Positions 55,810 to 64,000 of a DNA stretch of 64,000 nucleotides are shown one piece after another (the stretch's first letter is position 1; every line of letters starts with the position of its first letter). Under the pieces are notes generated by a model. That model was not told the DNA's origin and did no database searches. It worked only from the letters and a program-made list of their open reading frames with translations. Made by a program: the position numbers and the translations under genes. The stretch comes from JALHSW01 sp963720675 (GTDB lineage Bacteria; Actinomycetota; Acidimicrobiia; IMCC26256; PALSA-555): positions 434,001 through 498,000 of the forward strand of contig CAVRGH010000010.1 of assembly GCA_963720675.1 (NCBI GenBank), read 5' to 3'.

Positions 55810-56586
55810 TCAGGCGCGGTAGCGCACGATCCGGGCGAAGTCGTCGGGATCGAGCGACGCGCCCCCGACGAGCGCCCCGTCGATCTCCGGCATCTTCATC
55901 AGCTCTGCGATGTTGCCCGGCTTCACGCTCCCGCCGTACTGGATCCGGATGGCGTCGGCCGCTTCGCCGTAGAGGTCCCGCACGACCCCCCGGATCGAAG
56001 CGATCGTCTCGTTGGCGTCGTCGGGCGTCGCGTTGCGCCCGGTGCCGATGGCCCAGATGGGCTCGTAGGCGAGGACGCACTTCGCCGCGACGTCGCGCTT
56101 CACGCCCTGGAACGCGGCGCGCGTCTGCTCGTCCACGCGGGATTCGGTCTGGCCCGCCTCGCGCTCCTCGAGCGTCTCCCCCACGCACACGATCGGCGTC
56201 ATCTCGTGCTTCAACACGGCACGCAGCTTCTGGTTGACCGTCTGGTCGGTCTCGCCGAAGAGCTGGCGGCGTTCGGAGTGGCCGACGATCACGTACTCGA
56301 CGATGAGCTTCTTCAGCATCGGCGGGCTGACCTCGCCGGTGAACGCGCCCTGATCCTCCCAGTGACAGTTCTGGGCACCGAGCGAGATGGGGATCTTGTC
56401 GCTCTCGATCAGCGTCTGGAGGGTGCGCAAGTCGGTGAACGGAGGACAGACGACGACATCGCACGCCTCGTAGTCCTCGGGTTCGAGCCGGTAGGAGAGC
56501 TTCTGCACCACCTGGATCGCAACGAGATGGTCGTGGTGCATCTTCCAGTTCGCCGCGATGATCGGCTGGCGTTCCGACGTGGTCAT
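55810..56586 (-). CDS. tpiA: triosephosphate isomerase
   Basis: Interconverts dihydroxyacetone phosphate and glyceraldehyde 3-phosphate. 258 aa, intact. ANWKMH (Lys near residue 13), VIVGHSERR (catalytic His near 98), LAYEPIWAIGTG (catalytic Glu near 170) and YGGSVKPGN near 215. A GGAGAAGGA precedes the ATG at 56586. It follows pgk by 38 bp and is probably on the glycolytic transcript. Confidence 0.97.
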   Translation of the reverse strand: MTTSERQPIIAANWKMHHDHLVAIQVVQKLSYRLEPEDYEACDVVVCPPFTDLRTLQTLIESDKIPISLGAQNCHWEDQGAFTGEVSPPMLKKLIVEYVIVGHSERRQLFGETDQTVNQKLRAVLKHEMTPIVCVGETLEEREAGQTESRVDEQTRAAFQGVKRDVAAKCVLAYEPIWAIGTGRNATPDDANETIASIRGVVRDLYGEAADAIRIQYGGSVKPGNIAELMKMPEIDGALVGGASLDPDDFARIVRYRA

Positions 56587-56624
56587 GTTCGTCCTTCTCC
56601 CGGGGATCGACGCTCTGGGGTGCG

Positions 56625-57816
56625 CTACCGCGCGCCGGCGGCGCGCAGGGCCGCGAGTCCGGGCAGGTCGCCCTGTTCGATGAACTCCAGCGATGCACCG
56701 CCGCCGGTGCTCACGTGCCCGACCCGGTCGGCGAAGCCCATCTGGCGGATCGCCGCCGCGCTGTCGCCGCCGCCCACCACGGTGAAGTGCTCGTTCTCGG
56801 CGACGGCTTCGGCCACCCGGCGAGTGCCCTCTGCGAATGGCGCGAGCTCGAACACGCCCATCGGGCCGTTCCAGAGCACGGTGTGCGCGTTGCGTACCTC
56901 CGCCACGAACGCCGCCGCGGTCTCGGGTCCGATATCGAGGCCCTTCCAACCCGCAGGGATCGCGTCGGCGGGAACGATCTGCGTCGGAGCGTCGGCGGCC
57001 ATCTCCCGCGCGATCACGACATCCGTCGGGATGCGGACGCGGCCCGTCTCGAGGAGCCGGCGGCAGACGTCGACGCGATCCGGTTCGACGAGGGAGTCGC
57101 CGATCTCGCCGCCCTGTGCGACCACGAAGGTGAACGCCATCGCACCGCCGACCAGGATCGTGTCGCACCGGTCGAGCAGCGCCTCGATGACGCCGAGCTT
57201 GTCGCTGACCTTCGCGCCACCCAACACCGCGACGAACGGGTGGTCCGGCTGGTCGAGCAGCCGCGTCAGCACCTCGATCTCACGCTCGAACAGGCGCCCT
57301 CCGGCGCTGGGCAGCACCCCGGGTGGGCCGACGATCGACGCGTGCTCTCGATGGGACGCGCCGAAGGCGTCGTTGACGTAGGCGTCGAACCCCAGCACGA
57401 GGTCGGTCGCGAACGCCGGATCGTTCCCGGTCTCCCCCGGTTCGAAGCGGAGGTTCTCGAGGATCGCGACGTCACCGGGCGCGAGCGTGGCGAGCGCGGC
57501 GTCGACCTCGGGGCCGACGACGCCGGGCACCAGGAGGACCTCCACCCCGAGGAGCTCACCGAGGCGCGCGGCGACGGGTGCCATGGACAACGCCGGGTCG
57601 ACCTTGCCCTTCGGGCGACCGAGGTGCCCGCAGAGTCACCACCACCGCACCCTGGTCGCGGAGCCACTGGATCGTGGGCACTGCGGTCGCGATGCGAAGA
57701 TCATCCTCCACGCGGCCGTCGCGGATCGGCGCGTTGAAGTCGAAGCGCGCCAGGACACGCGCGCCGGGCTCGAGCGCGAGGTCCTCGAGCCGAGGGATCG
57801 TCGCCAGGGGGATCAG
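56625..57816 (-). CDS. pgk: phosphoglycerate kinase (one frameshift)
   Basis: Transfers a phosphate from 1,3-bisphosphoglycerate to ADP. About 395 aa. LARFDFNAPIRDGRVEDD near the start, the HLGRPKG motif (seen by changing frame near 57625), ENLRFEPGETGND, VNDAFGASHREHAS, VLGGAKVSDKLGVI, VVGGGDSAAAIRQMG and TGGGASLEFIEQG. Since pgk is normally essential and single-copy, this frameshift is strong evidence for consensus errors. The start is unclear: the frame begins next to the gap stop at CTGATC near 57816, with no ATG or GTG, so the start codon may also be affected. Confidence 0.92.
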
Positions 57817-58844
57817 CGCCCGCCGACGAAGCCAGCGAGATCGACGAGGCGGTTCGAGTAGCCCCACTCGTTGTCGTACCAGCCGAGCACCTTCACGAGC
57901 GGGCCATTCGCCATCGTGTCGACCGAGGAGAAGATGCACGATGCCGGGTTGCCGACGATGTCGGCCGAGACCAGCTCCTCCTCGCTGAACTCCAGCACCC
58001 GTTGGTAGGACGCGTCGTTCGACGCCTCCAGGAACGCCGCATTGATCTCGTCGATCGACGCAGCGGTCTTCAGCTCGGCGGTCAGGTCGGTGATCGAGCC
58101 CGTGGCCGTCGGGACCCGGAGCGACGTGCCGTCGAGGCGACCGTCGAGCTCTGGGAGCACCTTGCCGATCGCCTTCGCGGCACCGGTGGTGCTGGGGATG
58201 ATCGAGAGTGCGGCAGCGCGCATGCGGCGCAGGTCGGGCTTGCCCGAGCGCGTCGGCTTCGCGAGGTCCTGGAGCGACTGGTCGCTCGTGTAGGCGTGCA
58301 CGGTCATCATCAGCCCGCGCTCGATGCCGAACCGCTCGTTGAGGACCTTGGCCATCGGCGCGAGACAGTTCGTCGTGCACGACGCGTTGGAGATCACGGT
58401 GTGCGCCGCAGGGTCGAACACGCTGTCGTTGACGCCGATGCAGATCATCGCGTCGGCGTCGCCGCTCGGCGCCGAGATGATCACGCGCTTGGCGCCGCCG
58501 GCGAGGTGGCCGGCGGCCTTCTCGCGTGCAGTGAAGAGCCCGGTCGACTCGATGACGACCTCGACGCCGTGCTCGGCCCACGGGATCTCGGCCGGGTCCA
58601 TCACGTCGAGCTTGCGGATCTCCTTGCCGTCGACGCTGAAGCCCTGGTCGGTGGCTTTGACGTCGTGGTGGAGCGTGCCGCCGACGGAGTCGTGCTTGAG
58701 GAGGAACGACGCCGTGTGGGCGTCGCCCATCGGGTCGTTCACCGCCACCAGCTCGACGCCCGCGGACGCGCCGCGAGCGATGAGCGCCCGGGTGAACGAG
58801 CGCCCGATGCGCCCAAAGCCGTTGATTCCCACTCGAACGCTCAT
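57813..58844 (-). CDS. gap: glyceraldehyde-3-phosphate dehydrogenase
   Basis: NAD-dependent oxidation and phosphorylation of G3P. 343 aa, intact. Rossmann GINGFGRIGRS at residues 6-16, catalytic Cys in SNASCTTNCLAP near 160, HAYTSDQ and RAAALSIIPSTTGAAKA, and WYDNEWGYS near the end. The Asp in NDP-type loop suggests NAD preference. GAGGGG precedes the ATG at 58844. It is separated from yvcK by only 74 bp, where whiA is usually found. Confidence 0.97.
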   Translation of the reverse strand: MSVRVGINGFGRIGRSFTRALIARGASAGVELVAVNDPMGDAHTASFLLKHDSVGGTLHHDVKATDQGFSVDGKEIRKLDVMDPAEIPWAEHGVEVVIESTGLFTAREKAAGHLAGGAKRVIISAPSGDADAMICIGVNDSVFDPAAHTVISNASCTTNCLAPMAKVLNERFGIERGLMMTVHAYTSDQSLQDLAKPTRSGKPDLRRMRAAALSIIPSTTGAAKAIGKVLPELDGRLDGTSLRVPTATGSITDLTAELKTAASIDEINAAFLEASNDASYQRVLEFSEEELVSADIVGNPASCIFSSVDTMANGPLVKVLGWYDNEWGYSNRLVDLAGFVGGR

Positions 58845-58918
58845 GCGCCCCTCATTCGTGAAGACCGATACTCGTGATGACCCTGCTGGTGCAAGGCAGT
58901 GTTCCAGGTTCGGTGCAC

Positions 58919-59851
58919 TCAGGACTCCAGCAGATCGGCGAGCGCCTTCGCCAATCTCGCGGGATCGTGGCGGTGGCCGCTCCCGACTGCCAGTGCAGCA
59001 CAGACCGGCCGAACTCCCAGGGTCCGGACCCCGGTCTCGTCGGCCGGGAGTCGGCCGTCACTGGGCGCGAGCAGCACGTCGACCCGACCTCCGTGCTCCA
59101 GCACCGCCCGGAGGTGATCGACGGCGTCCAGCCCCTCGGTCTCGGGCAGCTGGGGCTCGAGGTTCGAGACCTGGACCACCTGGCCACGAGTTGCGGCGAC
59201 CGCGGCCCGGACCTCGGGAACGACCAGCACCGGGAGCAGGCTCGTGTAGAGGGAGCCCGGCGCGAGCACGACCTGGTCGGCGGCCGCGATCGCCTCGATG
59301 GCGTCGGGGTGGGCGCGAGCGTCCGCGGGCACGATCCCGACCCGCCGGATCCGTCCCCGATGCTCCATCACCGCGACCTGGCCCTCCACCGAGCGAGGAG
59401 CGTCGCCGGGCCCGGCCGGGTCGACCTCGGCCTGGAGCACCACGCGCTCCCTCGTCGCAGGACGGACCCGCCCGACCGCACCGAGCACGCAACCGGCTTC
59501 GTCGAGCGCGCGGCCGACGTCGCCGAGCGACTCGGTGAGCCCGACGAGCACGAGGTTCCCGAGCGCGTGCCCGCCGAGCTCGGTACCGCCGAAGCGGTGC
59601 TCGAACGCTTCGCTCCACACGTTGCCGGGCTCGGCGAGCGCGACCAGGCACTTGCGGAGGTCACCGGGGGGCACGACGTCGAGATCCCGGCGCAGCCGGC
59701 CGCTCGAACCCCCGTCGTCGGCCACGCTGACCACGGCCGTGACCGACCCCGCGTACTGCCGGACCGCGCGGAGCGCCGCGGCGAGCCCGTGACCCCCACC
59801 GAGCGCGACGACCGCCGGGCCGGCGCCCTGCGAGCTCTCAGGCTTCGCCAC
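58919..59851 (-). CDS. yvcK: gluconeogenesis factor YvcK/CofD-like protein
   Basis: UDP-sugar-binding protein required for cell shape and growth on gluconeogenic carbon in other bacteria. 310 aa, intact. ALGGGHGLAAALRAV near residue 16, VSVADDGGSSGRLRRD near 42, PPGDLRKCLVAL, GHALGNLVLVGL, and later VLAPGSLYTSLLPVL. It overlaps rapZ by 14 bp, so the two are probably coupled. Usual partner of rapZ and whiA. Confidence 0.93.
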   Translation of the reverse strand: MAKPESSQGAGPAVVALGGGHGLAAALRAVRQYAGSVTAVVSVADDGGSSGRLRRDLDVVPPGDLRKCLVALAEPGNVWSEAFEHRFGGTELGGHALGNLVLVGLTESLGDVGRALDEAGCVLGAVGRVRPATRERVVLQAEVDPAGPGDAPRSVEGQVAVMEHRGRIRRVGIVPADARAHPDAIEAIAAADQVVLAPGSLYTSLLPVLVVPEVRAAVAATRGQVVQVSNLEPQLPETEGLDAVDHLRAVLEHGGRVDVLLAPSDGRLPADETGVRTLGVRPVCAALAVGSGHRHDPARLAKALADLLES

Positions 59852-60705
59852 GGTCCACGTCCCGGTGGTGGAGCCGCGTCGAGAAACCCAGCTCCTGCAG
59901 CATGCGCGCGAGCTCCGTCGCGATCACGACGCTGCGGTGGCGGCCGCCGGTGCAGCCGACTCCGATCGAGAGGTAGGCCTTGCCTTCACGCACGAACGCC
60001 GGGAGGAGGAGCGCGAACAGGCGGCGGAGCTCCTCGAGGAACGGGCCTGACTCCTCCTGTTCGAGCACGAACTCGCGGACCTCGTCGTCGGTCCCGGCCA
60101 AGGGTCGGAGGCGCTCGACCCAGTGTGGGTTCGGGAGGAACCGACAGTCGAACAGCACGTCGACGTCGACCGGCACGCCGTGCTTGTACCCGAACGAGAC
60201 CACACTCGTCTGCAGCTCACCGGCTTCGGGTTCCCCCTCGCCGAACTGGACGCGGAGGCGGTCCCGCAGCTCGTGGACGTTGAGGCTGGTCGTGTCGACG
60301 ACGAGGTCGGCCTGCCCCTTCAGCTCCGCCAGGAGCACCCGCTCGCGGGAGATGCCGTCCGCGATGCCGTCCGCGTCGGCGAGGGGATGCGGCCGCCTCG
60401 ACGCCTCGAAGCGGCGCACGAGCGCCTCATCGGTGGCGTCGAGGAACAAGATGCCGCGTGCGCGCTCCCGCCTCCCGAAGGTCCGCGAGGGCGGCCGAGA
60501 GGTCGTGCATGAACGCACCCGAACGGACGTCGACGACCAGGGCATAGCTCGACGGCCTGCCCCCACCGCTCGCGAGCTCGGCAACCTTGGGGATCAGGGC
60601 CGGCGGCAGGTTGTCGATCACGAAGAAGCCGAGATCCTCGAGCACGTCGGCCGCGGACGACCGGCCCGCGCCAGACATCCCGGTGACGATCGTCAGATCA
60701 AGCAT
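59838..60705 (-). CDS. rapZ: RNase adapter RapZ family protein (one frameshift)
   Basis: P-loop protein; in E. coli it governs glucosamine-6-phosphate synthase via small RNAs, in Gram-positives it binds nucleotides. About 288 aa. Walker A TGMSGAGRSSA near residue 9, DNLPPALIPKV, the middle after the shift (RGILFLDATDEALVRRFEASRRPHPL), FGYKHGVPVDVDVLFDCRFLPNP near 170 and IGVGCTGGRHRSV near 245. The frame changes near 60465 between LADLREAGAR and ARGILFL. ATG at 60705. Confidence 0.92.
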
Positions 60706-60732
60706 GTGGTGCCTGCATCATGTCGGCCTGCA

Positions 60733-62616
60733 TCACGGTCGGCCACCCGGTGCGGGTGAGCCACTGTGCAACCGCTCGTACAGGGCGGCCCCGACGGCGT
60801 CGGGCAACCATGGCAGCGCCAGCAGGTCGTCCACCGAAAGCTCACGGAGCTTCTTGACGGACCCGAACTCCCGGAGCAGGCGGGTGCGTCGCGTCGGCCC
60901 GAGCCCAGCCACCTCGTCGAGCACCGAGCGCGTCGCCTGCTTGTCGCGCAGCTTCCGGTGGTAGGTGATCGCGAACCGGTGGGCCTCGTCGCGCACCTGT
61001 TGCAGCAGGTAGAGCGCCTCGGAGTCGCGGGCGATGCGCACCGGCTCGCTGCGATCGGGCAGGTAGACCTCTTCCAGGCGCTTCGCGAGCGAGGCGACCT
61101 GGATGTCCTCGAGCCCGAGCTCCTCCAGGACGCGCACGGCGACATTGAGCTGACCGCGTCCGCCGTCCACCACCAGCAGGTTGGGAGGGTACGCGAACCG
61201 CTTGCCGGCGCGTGCGCCCTCGTCGCGCTCCTCGAGGTACCGCTTGAAGCGGCGGGTGAGCACCTCCTCCATGGAGGCGAAGTCGTCCTGGCCGTCCTGG
61301 TGGCGGACCTTGAAGCGGCGGTAGTCGGACCGCTTGGCGAGCCCGTCCTCCATCACGACCATCGACCCGACGATCTCGGTCCCCTGGAGGTTCGAGATGT
61401 CGAAGCATTCGATACGCAGCGGCGCGTCCGGAAGCTGTAGCGCGTCCTGGAGGGCGGTGAGCGCTCGGGCGCGAGCGTTGTGGTCGGACGCGCGCTTGAG
61501 CTTGTGCTGCGCGAACGCTTCGCCGGCGTTGCGCGTGACGGTCGCGAGCAGCTCGCGCTTCTCCCCCCGTTGCGGGACCCTGACCCCGACGCGCGCGCCG
61601 CGGACCTCGGCGAGGAACGCTTCGGCGAGCTTCGGATCGGCCGGCTGGACCGGGACGAGCACCTCCCGTGGGACGTCCTCGGGCGCGGCGCCCGCGTACA
61701 GCTGCTCCAGGGTCCGCTCCACCAGCGCCGGGGTGTCGAGGTCCTCGACCTTGTCGACCACGAGGCCGCGCCGACCGACGACGCGGCCCTTCCGGACGAA
61801 GAACAGCTGGATCGACGCCTCGAGCTCGTCCTCGACGAGTCCGATCACGTCGAAGTTCTCCTCCTTGGGGGCGACCATCTGCTGTCGCTCGATCGCCTTG
61901 CGCACCGAGGTGAGCTGGTCGCGGAGGCGAGCAGCTCGCTCGAACTCGAGCTCGTCGGACGCCTCGCGCATCTGCAGCTCGAGCCGGGCGACGACCGGGC
62001 CGCTCTCGCCGTCGAGGAACGCGATCAGGTCGGCGACGAGCCGGTCGTACTCGTCCTTCGCGATGTCCCCCACACACGGCGCCGCACACTTCTCGATGTG
62101 GGCGTAGAGGCAGGGACGCCCGAGGCGCTTGTGCCGATCGAACTTCGCGTTCGTACAGGTGCGGATCGGGAACGTGCGCAGGAGGAGGTCGAGGGTCTCC
62201 CGGATCGCGTATGCATGGGCGAACGGCCCGAAGTAGCGAACGCCCTTGCGCTTCTTGCCCCGCATCACCATCGCCCGGGGCCACTCCTCGTCGAGGGTGA
62301 CCGCGAGGTACGGGTACGACTTGTCGTCCTTGTACCGGATGTTGAACCGGGGATGGTGTGTCTTGATGAGGTTGTACTCGAGGAAGAGTGCCTCGACCTC
62401 GTTGCTGACCTCGATCCACTCCACCGTCTCGGCCACCGCGACCATCTGGCGGGTGCGGGGCAGCAACGACTCCGGCGGGCCGAAGTAGTTGGAGAGACGG
62501 CTGCGGAGGCTCTTCGCCTTCCCGACGTAGATGACCCGGCCGCGCGCGTCCTTGAACTGGTAGGAGCCGGGGGTGGTGGGGATGGAGCCGGCCTCGGGGC
62601 GCTGCACGGTCCCCAT
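60733..62616 (-). CDS. uvrC: excinuclease ABC subunit C
   Basis: Makes the two cuts of nucleotide excision repair after UvrAB. 627 aa, intact. GIY-YIG domain PTTPGSYQFKDARGRVIYVGKAKSLRSRL near residue 15, CTNAKFDRHKRLGRPCLYAHIEKCAAPCVG, the UVR helix pair near 215, ECFDISNLQGTEIVGSMVV near 390 (RNase H-like half with Asp), VDGGRGQLN near 465, and the terminal HhH (DEVAGLGPTRRTRLLREFGS). ATG at 62616. Divergent from nadA, 180 bp apart. Confidence 0.96.
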   Translation of the reverse strand: MGTVQRPEAGSIPTTPGSYQFKDARGRVIYVGKAKSLRSRLSNYFGPPESLLPRTRQMVAVAETVEWIEVSNEVEALFLEYNLIKTHHPRFNIRYKDDKSYPYLAVTLDEEWPRAMVMRGKKRKGVRYFGPFAHAYAIRETLDLLLRTFPIRTCTNAKFDRHKRLGRPCLYAHIEKCAAPCVGDIAKDEYDRLVADLIAFLDGESGPVVARLELQMREASDELEFERAARLRDQLTSVRKAIERQQMVAPKEENFDVIGLVEDELEASIQLFFVRKGRVVGRRGLVVDKVEDLDTPALVERTLEQLYAGAAPEDVPREVLVPVQPADPKLAEAFLAEVRGARVGVRVPQRGEKRELLATVTRNAGEAFAQHKLKRASDHNARARALTALQDALQLPDAPLRIECFDISNLQGTEIVGSMVVMEDGLAKRSDYRRFKVRHQDGQDDFASMEEVLTRRFKRYLEERDEGARAGKRFAYPPNLLVVDGGRGQLNVAVRVLEELGLEDIQVASLAKRLEEVYLPDRSEPVRIARDSEALYLLQQVRDEAHRFAITYHRKLRDKQATRSVLDEVAGLGPTRRTRLLREFGSVKKLRELSVDDLLALPWLPDAVGAALYERLHSGSPAPGGRP

Positions 62617-62654
62617 TGTCCCAGAGATGGGAATCGGTTCGGTCGGCTCGACGT

Positions 62655-62660
62655 TATGAT
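62655..62660 (+). promoter_or_regulatory. -10 box upstream of nadA
   Basis: TATGAT, the best -10 match in the window, placing the transcript start near 62667 and giving nadA a leader of about 129 nt. Confidence 0.6.
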
Positions 62661-62668
62661 CTCCACAA

Positions 62669-62751
62669 GACCGGGCCTGGAAGTCCCCGGTCACAATACG
62701 AACCCGGGGCCGACAACCCCGCGGTGGGCGACCAGGCTGTCCCCGCCGGCC
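62669..62751 (+). promoter_or_regulatory. structured nadA leader, candidate NAD-responsive riboswitch
   Basis: First hairpin: GACCGGG (62669-62675) with CCCGGTC (62686-62692), 10-nt loop. Second domain: GGCCG (62708-62712) pairs with CGGCC (62747-62751); inside it, ACAACCCC unpaired (62713-62720) and GCGG (62721-62724) pairs with CCGC (62743-62746). From memory of the NAD-I (nadA motif) riboswitch, its first domain has the same order: outer stem, A-C-A-A-C-C-C-C, inner stem. The inner P3 hairpin of the known RNA is not evident here. The gene is nadA, as expected for such a switch. Inference, to be tested. Confidence 0.4.
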
Positions 62752-62795
62752 ATCACCGGGCTCGCACATCAGGTACCAACCGTGAGGTGCCACAC

Positions 62796-63890
62796 ATGCT
62801 GCGACTCCAGGCTCCCCTGCCGGACCGGTACACGCTCGCGTCCCCCGATGAGCTCGCCGAGTGGATCCAGACCGCCAAGGACACGCTCGGTGCACGGCTC
62901 CTGATCCTCGGCCACCACTACCAGCGGCCCGAGGTCATCCGCTGGGCCGACCTGCGGGGCGACTCGTTCAAGCTCGCCCAGTGGGCCGCCGAGCACGACG
63001 AGGCCGACACGATCGTCTTCTGCGGCGTCCACTTCATGGCCGAGGCCGCCGACGTGCTCACGGCGGACCACCAGCGGGTGATCCTCCCCGACCTCAACGC
63101 AGGTTGTTCCATGGCCGACATGGCCGACATCGACCAGGTCGAGGAGGCCTGGGCCGAGATCGCCGCGATCACCGACATCGAGCGCGTCGTCCCGATCACC
63201 TACATGAACTCCTCGGCGGCACTGAAGGCGTTCGTCGGCGAGCACGGTGGGTCGGTGTGCACCTCGTCGAACGCGCGGGCGTCACTCGAGTGGGCCTTCG
63301 CGAAGGGTGACCGAGTGCTCTTCTTCCCCGACCAGCACCTCGGTCGCAACACTGCGTTCCAGATGGGCTACGGCGCGTCCGACATGCGCGTCTGGAACCC
63401 CCACAAGGATCTGGGCGGGCTCGAGGACCGCGACGTGAAGGAGTCGAAGATCCTCCTGTGGAAGGGGCACTGCACGGTCCACCAGCGCTTCCAGCCCAAG
63501 CACGTCGAGGCGTTCCGTGCCGAGCACCCCGACGGCGAGGTCATCGTGCATCCGGAGTGCATGCACGAGGTGGCCGAGCTTGCCGACAAGGTCGGCTCCA
63601 CCGAGCGCATCCTCGAATGGGTGACCGCGGCGCCCACCGGGTCGACGCTCGGGATCGGCACCGAGATCCACATGGTGCAACGCCTCGCGGCCGAGAACCC
63701 CGACAAGACCGTCATGTCACTCGATCCGCTCGTGTGCCCCTGCGCCACGATGTTCCGCATCGACGAGCCGCACCTCGCGTGGTGCCTCGAGTCGCTCGTG
63801 GCCGGCACGGTGGTGAACCAGATCGTGGTCGACGATCACACGACCGAGTGGGCGAAGGTCGCGCTCGAGCGGATGCTCGCCATCACCTGA
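62796..63890 (+). CDS. nadA: quinolinate synthase A
   Basis: Condenses iminoaspartate with dihydroxyacetone phosphate to quinolinate in NAD synthesis; needs a 4Fe-4S cluster. 364 aa, intact. HHYQRPEVIRWADLRGDSFKLA, FCGVHFMAEAADVL (first Cys), DLNAGCSMADM, VPITYMNSSAALKAF, CTSSNA, WKGHCTVHQRF, VHPECMHEV (second Cys) and LVCPCATMFR (third Cys). GAGGTG precedes the ATG at 62796. nadB and nadC, often next to it, are not seen in the window. Confidence 0.96.
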   Translation: MLRLQAPLPDRYTLASPDELAEWIQTAKDTLGARLLILGHHYQRPEVIRWADLRGDSFKLAQWAAEHDEADTIVFCGVHFMAEAADVLTADHQRVILPDLNAGCSMADMADIDQVEEAWAEIAAITDIERVVPITYMNSSAALKAFVGEHGGSVCTSSNARASLEWAFAKGDRVLFFPDQHLGRNTAFQMGYGASDMRVWNPHKDLGGLEDRDVKESKILLWKGHCTVHQRFQPKHVEAFRAEHPDGEVIVHPECMHEVAELADKVGSTERILEWVTAAPTGSTLGIGTEIHMVQRLAAENPDKTVMSLDPLVCPCATMFRIDEPHLAWCLESLVAGTVVNQIVVDDHTTEWAKVALERMLAIT

Positions 63891-63912
63891 CCCGTCTCAC
63901 CCAGCCCCGGCT

Positions 63913-64000
63913 TCAGGTGCGGACGTACTCCGCGACGGTGAGGCGAATCCCGCTGAGGAACTCGATCGAGCGCGACGACGCCCGTGCGTAGTCGCCGAAC
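63913..64000 (-). CDS. 3' end of a gene on the minus strand
   Basis: The last 28 codons of a protein before a TGA at 63913: about FGDYARASSRSIEFLSGIRL followed by TVAEYVRT. The reading frame is open to the window edge; the family cannot be told from so short a piece. Convergent with nadA. Confidence 0.5.
   Translation of the reverse strand, partial: FGDYARASSRSIEFLSGIRLTVAEYVRT

Noticed and set aside
1..64000. CRISPR arrays, insertion sequences, phage genes, rRNA
   Set aside because: No regular repeats with spacers, no transposase or integrase motifs, no rRNA-like stretches; the only RNA gene seen is tRNA-Leu.

Overview
The window is very GC-rich and reads like the chromosome of an actinobacterium. 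Three things point there: the block uvrC-rapZ-yvcK-gap-pgk-tpiA-secG, a eukaryotic-type glutamine synthetase (GlnII), and many start codons lying 6-9 nt behind a TANNNT -10 box with no Shine-Dalgarno sequence (leaderless transcripts). The mix of acyl-CoA dehydrogenase, Baeyer-Villiger-type monooxygenase, DUF6325+SHOCT pair and carotenoid-type prenyl genes suggests class Acidimicrobiia, but that placement is inference. I saw no phage, IS element or CRISPR array, and no gene-free stretch longer than 300 bp.

Layout. 1-5.3 kb: ABC ATPase (cut by the window edge), phytoene/squalene synthase and polyprenyl diphosphate synthase on the minus strand, then an SCP2-like protein, an acyl-CoA dehydrogenase and an unknown protein on the plus strand. 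5.4-12.3 kb: minus-strand genes for RmuC, a PQQ-type beta-propeller, an SDR oxidoreductase, two nucleases, an SRPBCC protein and heme A synthase CtaA. 12.3-15.3 kb: CapA-like protein, alpha/beta hydrolase, unknown protein. 15.2-21.7 kb: penicillin-acylase family enzyme, an M48-like protein that has lost its zinc ligands, a redoxin with an in-frame TGA where the first active-site Cys is expected (probable selenoprotein), a PhnZ-like HD protein, a PIG-L deacetylase and an amidohydrolase. 21.7-25.5 kb: lytic transglycosylase lipoprotein, then a possible lipid cluster (CoA-dependent acyltransferase fold, alpha-oxoamine synthase, Asp/Asn hydroxylase). 25.6-33.4 kb: DinG-type helicase, molybdopterin oxidoreductase, VOC protein, Coq4-like protein, zinc-ribbon protein, PhyH dioxygenase, a small basic protein and a ketosteroid-isomerase-like protein. 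33.5-40.7 kb: PP-loop (asparagine-synthase-like) protein, DUF1697, glnII divergent from a flavin monooxygenase with a GlnR-like box between them, DUF2277 with a decayed second copy, a cupredoxin and a YdeI-family protein. 40.8-48.5 kb: cupin, amidohydrolase, MarR, Zn alcohol dehydrogenase, BNR-repeat protein with a MoaD/ThiS-like protein, SHOCT/DUF6325, methyltransferase, class V aminotransferase. 48.6-55.4 kb: sulfotransferase, tRNA-Leu(GAG), five-gene oligopeptide ABC transporter operon. 55.4-64 kb: secG, tpiA, pgk, gap, yvcK, rapZ, uvrC, then divergent nadA with a structured leader, and the 3' end of one more gene.

About half of the protein genes carry one or more single-base frameshifts, including single-copy core genes (pgk, rapZ) and the whole Opp operon, while the protein sequence on both sides stays well conserved. 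I read these mostly as consensus errors in the assembly, not as biological decay. Such genes are listed as CDS spanning the whole reconstructed gene, with approximate shift positions. Coordinates of exact starts and shift points are by eye.
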